Of a stretch of DNA of 64,000 bases, positions 57,678 to 64,000 are shown piece after piece; position 1 is the stretch's first letter, and every line of letters starts with the position of its first letter. The translations under genes were made by a program, and so were the position numbers. The stretch lies in assembly GCA_012861695.1 (NCBI GenBank), contig JAAOOA010000033.1, positions 16,152,934 through 16,216,933 on the forward strand, in the 5' to 3' direction. Source of the stretch: Trematomus loennbergii (lineage: Eukaryota > Chordata > Actinopteri > Perciformes > Nototheniidae). Below the pieces are notes generated by a model. That model was given only the letters and a program-made list of their open reading frames with translations, did not search any database and was not told the DNA's origin.

Positions 57678-59787
57678 AGGGGACCTATCATGCAAAATGC
57701 ACTTTTGTACGTCTTTTATACATGAATATGTGTCCCCGGTGTTCCAGGGAACTCACTAAGTGTCAGAAAACACAACCCTCTCTATTTTCCTCAATACCCA
57801 AATCTCAAAAAAAGGGGCTGCAACGGATCTGATAAAAACTGATCCAGATTTGAACACTTTACTGACGTCAGGAAAGTGGCGCTATGGCTATTGGGCCAAC
57901 TCTCCACCTATCAGGGGAATGTGGGGTTGGGCCACGGCCGGCCATTGCCGCTCGAAAGTGCTGGAGACGCTGTAGTACATATGCCAGGCCTGTAAGTGGC
58001 GCTGTAGTCTGCCACAAAAGCAGCGAAGAAGACTTGGTTACCATGGTTACCCTTCTGTTTATTCTCCGCTGTGGCTTTCTTTCTCCTCCCCGAGGCAAGC
58101 GGTTGCTCCCGCTGCTTTAATTCAATGCAATCCCTCCCCGTCGAGGCAAGCACTGTAATTCTCTCCGGTTAGTCCACCAGCAGATGACAAACACCCAACT
58201 CTCCGCCTCTTCCAAGGACGAGGGGACCGTGCGGCAGAGTTTCAGTTTCAGTTTCTTTCGCCGGTCAAGATGTCCGTTAAAGTTTAAATCTTCCGGACAA
58301 AATTAGAAAAGTGCCGGTCAAAGGTCTTCTTTGTTATTTATTGAGCTTTAAAACAATGAATAACGACTCTATATAGGCTATAATAAAACACTGAGGACGG
58401 AGATCTCTTTTTCTCCCCTCTTCTGACAGCCCAGCAGCTGATCAGAGCGGCTCCCCTCTCCTGCAGGGGGGCGTGGTCAGCTGCAGCTCACAAAATCAGA
58501 CCCGTAGACAGCAAACAACACATATACCTCATTCACACCAACGTGTTTCGGGCCGGTTCGGTGCTGGTGCTTGAAAAGCACCGGGTTTTCCCTGTTCACA
58601 CCGCAGCGGAGCAGCCTCTAAGCTCCGGAATCCGGTTCGTTTCGAGCACCAAAAAGTTGTCCGTGTAGAAGCAAGAACCGCTTACGTCGGAGGGGGCGAG
58701 ATTAACCTGAGATAACAGTTAAGGCGAGTACAGCAAATAAAAGTTGTAACCAGCAGTAGTGCTGAGCAAAGTGACTAGAACGCAACCACACACTTGTAAA
58801 AAAAAAACACGCTTTATAAAGTCAGGCAACACTAACCAGGCTTCGTGTGATTCTGTTTATTTGTACCTTACTTTGACCATCCGTTCGCTGTTATTGATCA
58901 TTGTGGAGAGCAGGCAGACGTTTTGTTTGTTATTATAGCAGCTATCGGATGGAATCAATACATGGGCTTCACAGGTTGTCATGTCCGACTATCACAAGTA
59001 GAATCATAATGAAAAATACGCCGGTAAAAAGTGCCTGTATAAAACGGCTTAGCAAGTAGTCAGTTTAGCTTCGGTTGCTATGCTAACATCACCCATGTTA
59101 TACCAGAGAAACTTTCATAACAGCGTTGTGATGCCAAACAGCGTCAATTCAGACTGACACCAAACAGCGTCAATTCAGACTGACACACATTCACTTAAGG
59201 GGAACTGGGGATATGTATCAGCTGCTTGTGTGACAGTCAGACAGTGAATACTTTAGAGCCTGTGAGCTAACCCGGAGCTAACGGGAGAATACACTCCCGT
59301 TGAAGAGCAGTCAGCACTGCAGCGGTCGGTAAATGCCGCTGAAACACATTAATAAACAATGAACCACGGCACTCTGGAGAAAAGTATAAGGTTGGAGAAG
59401 TCGTTATTTAATTTAATCTGGCTTCGTATGATTAAAAGCAACACGATCATCGACCCGACGCAGTCACCGGCCCGTTGTTGTGAGGTGAGCTCCGTTGGGG
59501 AGAAACTCAGCGACGTAAACTGTGACGTCATGACGCAGCAGCGGCAGCACCAGTCGGGCTCTGAGCGGTGTGAAAAGACCGGCGCTAAACCGAAGAACCG
59601 GTTCTGAACCAGAAAAGCTCTAGCACGGAGCTAGAAGGGGAAAAGCCTTGGTGTGAAAGGGGTAATAGAGCGAAATGAGGCATGGCTAAAATGCATGATC
59701 TGTTTGGTATTTCGAAAACAGAAACGTATACCTTATATAGGTATGGCCCTACAATATATCATTTAAATATAGCATGATAAGTTTCCT
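57678..59787. mobile_element. TTAA-flanked transposon (Kolobok/piggyBac-like), 2.1 kb, with nested MITE
   Basis: TTAA at 57674-57677 precedes AGGGGACCTATCATGC. The right end GCATGATAAGTTTCCT is followed by TTAA at 59788-59791. These ends form a ~16-bp inverted repeat with a TTAA duplication. Kolobok elements typically start with purine-GGG and duplicate TTAA; I infer that family. The interior holds a module shared with 27960-28079 and a second complete element (58527-59662). No transposase is recognised. Confidence 0.8.
58527..59662. mobile_element. Nested MITE with CCTCATTCACACCAACG termini
   Basis: The left end CCTCATTCACACCAACG and, inverted, the right end CCCCTTTCACACCAAGG form imperfect terminal repeats. 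TA flanks both ends. Subterminal GC-rich segments (CCGGTTCGGTGC, GAACCGGTTC) are also roughly inverted. It lies wholly inside the TTAA-flanked element. A 26-bp tandem duplication (CAAACAGCGTCAATTCAGAC unit) sits at about 59133-59185. Confidence 0.7.
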
Positions 59788-60103
59788 TTAAATATGTGCA
59801 CTGTGAGATGAAAAAGAAAAATGTATCAAATTTAGTTTTGAACATTCACTGTGATTGGGTCTATTATCCACGCAATACACCATATTACATTTTTTTCTTA
59901 ATTTACATTATTTAATATCATATTCTATTATATTAAATGTATATAAACTTTTTGCACTACTTTTTATTTGTATTTTTGTATTTTATTGTATATGTTTCAT
60001 TGTTGGAGGAGCTCAGGTCAGAAGAATTGCATTGACATTTCTACACTGTAGCTGCTGAGAATATGAGAATAAAACCTTTGAATCTTGAATCCAACACTTT
60101 TTT

Positions 60104-60224
60104 CAGTGGAAAATCCTGAATTGTAGGATAGTTTGGCCATAATAATGCTTTATGATTACATTTCTAGTGAGAAGTGTATATTTTACTTTCAGAATCTACC
60201 TCCAGTGGATGTGTAGGATCTACA
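60104..60224. mobile_element. Partial copy of the 850-2109 transposon (left piece)
   Basis: Matches 976-1100 with landmarks GGAAAATCCT, ATAGTTTGGCCAT, GAGAAGTGTAT and CCAGTGGATGTGTAGGATCT. It is split by the element at 60225-60840 and continues at 60841-60990, where CCGGAAGTAT also matches the first copy near 1240. Confidence 0.75.
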
Positions 60225-60840
60225 CAGGGTATATGCAGGAATCCTGAAGTCAGATGTAATACCTTTAAGACCTTTTTTAAGACCCTTTCCATACATTTTA
60301 AGACCTCATCGCCACTTGGAGTTTTAATCGGTTACCTTGGCGACACACTTTACCTCACATTTACTATATACAGTATTGATTGTCCTTCCTCCTTATCTTC
60401 CAACCATTTGGACGCAAACTTGCATTTCCCCATAACGATGTTGTTTAACAACCGGCGTAAACGGAGCTTCGCGCGCCATCAAGCAGTGAGCGCGATGTCC
60501 TGTTCAGATGATGTCAAATCCAACGGGATGCCATAAATAAACTACACAGAATCACACCACACACCTACGCAATGATTACATTCAGGCAGACTGTAGAATA
60601 CAACCTCTTTGGACAATTGATATACTTATTGAAAACAAGCTACAAAATCAAAATACAGGTCTCCTTGTAAAGAGATCGTTGATCTCAATGGGATTTTTTT
60701 AACCTGGATAAATAAAGGCTACAAACAAACAAACAAATGTAATACCTTGGAAAATGCCGTTTAATACTTTTTAATAGCCTTAATTTTCGCTAAATTGATT
60801 TATCAACTTTTAATACTTTTGAGACCCCGCGGACACCCTG
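60225..60840. mobile_element. 616-bp DNA transposon inserted in the partial 850-2109 copy
   Basis: Ends CAGGGTATATGCAGG and ACCCTG; CTACA occurs on both sides (60220-60224 and 60841-60845). The uninterrupted relative near 1100 reads TGTGTAGGATCTATAGTTTG, which shows where the insertion occurred. Internal AAGACC/TTTAAGACC blocks are characteristic of a common fish hAT-like family. The interior also holds a LINE 3'-end-like tail (about 60640-60740). Confidence 0.75.
60640..60740 (+). repeat. LINE 3'-end-like tail fragment
   Basis: GATCTCAATGGGATTTTTTT, then AACCTGGATAAATAAAGGCT and CAAACAAACAAACAAA, resemble the 3' end of a fish LINE or SINE. It interrupts the AAGACC-type element. Confidence 0.4.
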
Positions 60841-61908
60841 CTACAGTATGATAGATATATTACTTTACACCCGGAAGTATGTATTGTCAATCTTATTGTC
60901 GATAAATTGAGGGATATACGCTATATTTTATTAACACCAGTATGTACTTTATACATCCACCTCAAGTGTTTGTCTCTGCACCGGAAATAATTTAATTTTA
61001 AAGTTCAACCGCATATTATATAGACTATATCAGCGCCACACCTGCGTAACACATGGTGCCTCTTGTCTGAACAATTTTTTAAGCGATTTGTAATCTATTT
61101 TTGTCGACTTGCAGCCTAAATACAAAGATAACTCCACTCTCCTACCACTGCTTACCTCTAATGAGCCTTGGTAGAACTAGTGTCCGAGTCATGGGGTCCA
61201 GAACTGACTGAAGACATGTGGAACAGAGGACAGGCATGGTTCCATGTACAGGAAACTGGAACTTTGAACAGGTGTTTTCATCTTTCTGCCTGAAGATTCA
61301 CAAGTTCTTGATCAGGTGTTTGATGTGGGCTGGCATGATCCTTTCTGCAGCGATGAATAAAGAAAACAAAGAAAACATTTTTAATAATAGTAATGATGGT
61401 AACAACAATAATATTAGTATAACTATTTATATAGCACTTACACAATTGCAAAGTGATTCTCCCAACAAAAATAAAGAACAAAACAATACCAACAATAAAA
61501 AAACAAATGATTATAGGAATGTTAAGAGACAAAGAAATTATAAACATTCTGAGAGGCCGACTACAAAAGGTAGACTCAATGGCTCTTGATGACATCAATG
61601 CGCAGTCCCAATAGATGCTGTGTATAAAAATAAATAGATTATTCTATTTTGTGTTGGATGATTTGTTTTATTGATTGCTGATGGATGTATATATATAGGG
61701 TTTATTGAACAGCAGTAAAGCATTAAGTTGCTAAATTAACGTACACTGAACTGTAAAACAACTTACCACTATTTAGGAAAGGCTCAGGAGGGTTGACTAG
61801 TAGGACAGCAAAGAGGTGGAGGAGGTCTATGTACAACCATTGGTAGATGTTACACCTGAAAGAAAGATAATGAAATAAAAGAAGACAGGAGTACAAACAT
61901 CCTCTTAA

Positions 61909-62288
61909 AGGTGGGGTAGGTAAGTTTGAGAAACCGGCTCGAGATACACTTTTTGTTATATTCCATGGAATGCTCTTAACATCCCGATAGCAATGAAAAT
62001 CTTAAGTGCTTTGACAAAAAATCCATAAAAAAATGTCATCTGTGGAAGCCGTAGTACTGTAAAAAGCACGACCAATCATTTTAGCCGGCCCGGCTAAAGT
62101 AACTGGATGGCCTACCTGCCTGTCAGCCTTCCATCTGTGCACAAACTTATCTCGTGCCCTCATTGGTCATGTGCGCTCGTGTGTGTTGGAGAAGGGGCTC
62201 TGTAAGGAAGTGGCAGATTTTTTCCGGTTGTGTATTTTCAAATTCTAGCGCACTCGAGCTGGTTTCTCCAAAATTACCTACCCCACCT
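61909..62288. mobile_element. TTAA-flanked MITE, 380 bp
   Basis: AGGTGGGGTAGGTAA at the left end and TTACCTACCCCACCT at the right end are perfect inverted repeats, extended by GAAACC/GGTTTC. TTAA flanks both sides (61905-61908 and 62289-62292). No coding capacity. Confidence 0.92.
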
Positions 62289-63398
62289 TTAAGTAAAAGA
62301 CCAAATCATGTCAAGCTTTAACTTGAGCCTGTTTTTTCAGTCTTTACAATGCACTGTTGGAAAATACCTTCCAAAGGCTAAATTCAAACTCAATACCATA
62401 AATAACTGGGTACCAAAGTGCTTTACCTGATAGAACACGTTCCACATGGAGCAGCAACCATCCGGCTCGGCCTTTTGCTGCATATCATCTCCTCCCTCTC
62501 CACTGTTTCCATTAGATCTCTACTGTCCAATAAAACTGAAATTCCCCAAAAAATCATATTAAAAAAGTTTAAAACAATAACTTGCTTTTGGCATTGAAAT
62601 GGATTAGAATCTCACCATTTTCCTGGATGTCAGGAAGGCCAGGAAGTCATTCCCTTCAAGACCGCAACCAGTCACAGGAGTTCAAATGCAAAGCCTGAAC
62701 GATGACAAGAGCGGGAGACTTACATTTTACAATTATATTTTTAATTAATACCAGAGCAGTGTGTACATAGGCCCTGTACGACATGCAGAGAACAGATCAA
62801 ATCCCCTGACAGAATCACACACTTTGGTGATATCCTCTTCTGATAATGTTTCATTTTTTAGCAGCAAAGTAACATTACTCAAAGTATGTCAGACCCAACT
62901 CATTTACAGTATGTTTTGCATCTCCTCAACAATGGTCTGTATCATTGAGTAGAAAAAAACTGTCCCTACAATTTCAGGTAGATTAACACACATTTGTAAG
63001 ACAAGTTTACAATGAAGCACAAAAACCCTCTTTGTATTAAGCGAGCTGCCACACAAAACAGCTTAACATGCTAACCTTTGGTAGAGAGCTACAGTTTGCT
63101 AACTTCATGTTCAACACAAAACCTCTAATGGCATTACATTGACAATTTTAAACAAAACGTAACTCTCTCAACTTGTAAGATAACGTTAAGTTAACTTACC
63201 CTTAAATAACTACATCCTTTTTCAGGGGAAACACAAACTGCAGAAAACGTTAGCTGCTAACTGTTGATAGCTAAGACAGCTAGCCTCCTAGCAAACGTAA
63301 TATTAAGTTAACATTAACGTAACGTTGTAAGAAAGCAAAACGAACCTTCGAGAAAGCTTTTACTCTCAGACTTGGTGAAATTGTGTAGTGTTGCTTAC

Positions 63399-63600
63399 CT
63401 CCAGAAGGACTTTTAGCGCGTTTCCCAGTAGACAGAGCTGTCAGAGCGGTGCCTCTCAGAAGAGCAGCCGCTGGGCGGAGTCACAGAAACGCTCAACTGA
63501 TCTTCTTCACTCCTTGACCGTTGTGCCGTTAGTGCCAGTCAAAACATACCGCTTTGTTTCAACCACTGCCGTCTCGCCGTCCCCCGCCCTCTCTGTCTGT
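63399..63600 (-). promoter_or_regulatory. CpG-richer region, candidate promoter of the 57487-63490 unit
   Basis: Minus strand shows CTCCGCCCAGCGGC (a GC box) near 63470-63482 and ends in a strong GGAG/GTAAGC donor at 63399-63398. Just downstream (63240-63340) are AACGTTAGC/GTTAACGTT motifs often seen in fish first introns. Composition and splice site are the only support. Confidence 0.35.
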
Positions 63601-63620
63601 CTGTGTCTGTTTCAGTTTAG

Positions 63621-63891
63621 CCAGCAAGACTGCTGGTAGACCAGCATAAATACCAGCTTCACCAGCATCCAGCTTAACTACCAGCTAAAACCAGCATAGA
63701 CCAGCATGACATCCATGCTGGTCTATGCTGGTTTAGCTGACCAGGCTGGTCTTGAACCAGCCAGAACAGCTTGTCCAGCCTGGTAAACCAACTAAACCAG
63801 CCTAACACAGCTAAAACCAGCTAAAACCAGCTAAAACCAGCTAAAACCAGCAACCATCTTAAGCTGGTCTATAGCTGTTTTTTTCAGCAGG
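63621..63891. repeat. CCAGC/GCTGG-rich repeat, right arm with terminus TAGCTGTTTTTTTCAGCAGG
   Basis: Dense ACCAGC units, changing orientation near 63712-63722 where CATGACATCCATG forms a local palindrome. Four AGCTAAAACC-type units lie near 63810-63850. It ends in the exact inverse of the terminus at 56623-56642. Confidence 0.9.
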
Positions 63892-64000
63892 AGAGGTGTT
63901 ATTATTCTATCTTGTTATGCACAATGTTGATTATTCTCTCAGAAATAGCTAAATACATGGGTCTGGGGTAGTCGAGTTCTTCAGAATTGGTTTGGCATCT
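63892..64000. other. Right edge, unannotated
   Basis: AT-rich sequence with nothing recognisable. Confidence 0.5.

Larger units (their letters stand above)
57487..63490 (-). other. Possible multi-exon transcription unit of unknown identity
   Basis: Splice-like minus-strand segments: 63490-63399 (GTAAGC donor), 63237-63200, 62694-62616, 62535-62427, 61855-61767, 61344-61156 and 57620-57487. Phases agree across the last four. One frame runs METVEREEM.. (62535 exon), CNIYQWLYIDLLHLFAVLL (61855 exon), ERIMPAHIKHLIKNL then TGA (61344 exon). The same frame continues after the TGA to LVLPRLIR, then ECFRGWLNSQNVEKTEREKL.. and TAA at 57489-57487. I do not recognise the protein. It may be a short protein ending at the TGA, a gene with one stop, or a noncoding RNA. 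The first exon sits in CpG-richer DNA. Confidence 0.3.
56623..63891. mobile_element. Candidate 7.27-kb inverted-terminus element (or two outward-facing MITE remnants)
   Basis: The first 20 bp (56623-56642) and last 20 bp (63872-63891) are exact reverse complements. Both are followed inward by CCAGC/GCTGG-rich subterminal repeats. Neither arm has its own second terminus nearby, which is what a single large element would look like. No target duplication is evident (flanks ...GATAGC and AGAGGT...), so two truncated small elements in opposite orientation remain possible. The interior holds nested transposons and the transcription unit at 57487-63490. Confidence 0.4.

Noticed and set aside
61290..61300. 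Selenocysteine reading of the TGA in the 61344-61156 candidate exon
   Set aside because: No SECIS-like element was identified and the protein family is unknown; a stop, a noncoding transcript or a sequence error is simpler.

Overview
This window is vertebrate nuclear DNA, almost certainly from a spiny-rayed (acanthomorph) teleost. The signs are intron-rich genes of the spinster family, long (CA)n/(GT)n arrays every few kilobases, fish-type L2 LINE reverse-transcriptase remnants, and many short terminal-inverted-repeat DNA transposons. It has no prokaryotic features: no operons, CRISPR arrays or ribosome binding sites. Nearly all long open frames outside the exons below are chance or microsatellite-derived.

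Two host genes are recognised with confidence, head-to-tail on the minus strand. spns2 (sphingosine-1-phosphate exporter) contributes its first two coding exons, 34374-34143 and 14010-13945, separated by a 20.1 kb intron; the remaining exons must lie beyond the left edge. spns3 is present from start codon (54342) to stop (47101) in twelve coding exons. Both are 12-TM Major Facilitator Superfamily transporters. Their adjacency matches SPNS3-SPNS2 on human 17p13. Both have a 66-nt second coding exon in the same phase, as expected for an ancient tandem duplication.

The spns3 exons 1-5 read cleanly. Exons 6, 8, 10 and 11 together carry five apparent single-base losses, mostly in short homopolymer runs, and exon 11 has no AG acceptor where one is expected. 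Between the lesions the protein is well conserved and no substitution-type stop was seen. The region is therefore either a very recently broken gene or a stretch of uncorrected long-read assembly errors.

Layout: 1-13944, spns2 intron 2 (a transposon with ~215 bp inverted repeats at 850-2109, large CA arrays, a MITE with an 8-bp target duplication at 13387-13656). 14011-34142, spns2 intron 1 (a foldback element at 15411-15594, five CA/GT arrays, a MITE at about 27573-28150). 34375-34730, GC-rich spns2 5' region. 34731-46930, intergenic, AT-rich. 46934-54363, spns3, with an antisense L2 LINE in intron 6 that was itself hit by two elements with 8-bp target duplications. 55240-55330, possible spns3 5' noncoding exon. 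56623-63891, a 7.27 kb block bounded by exact inverted 20-bp termini and AGCTGGT-rich minisatellite arms. That block contains nested TTAA-type and hAT-like elements and a weakly supported multi-exon minus-strand transcription unit (57487-63490) of unknown identity.
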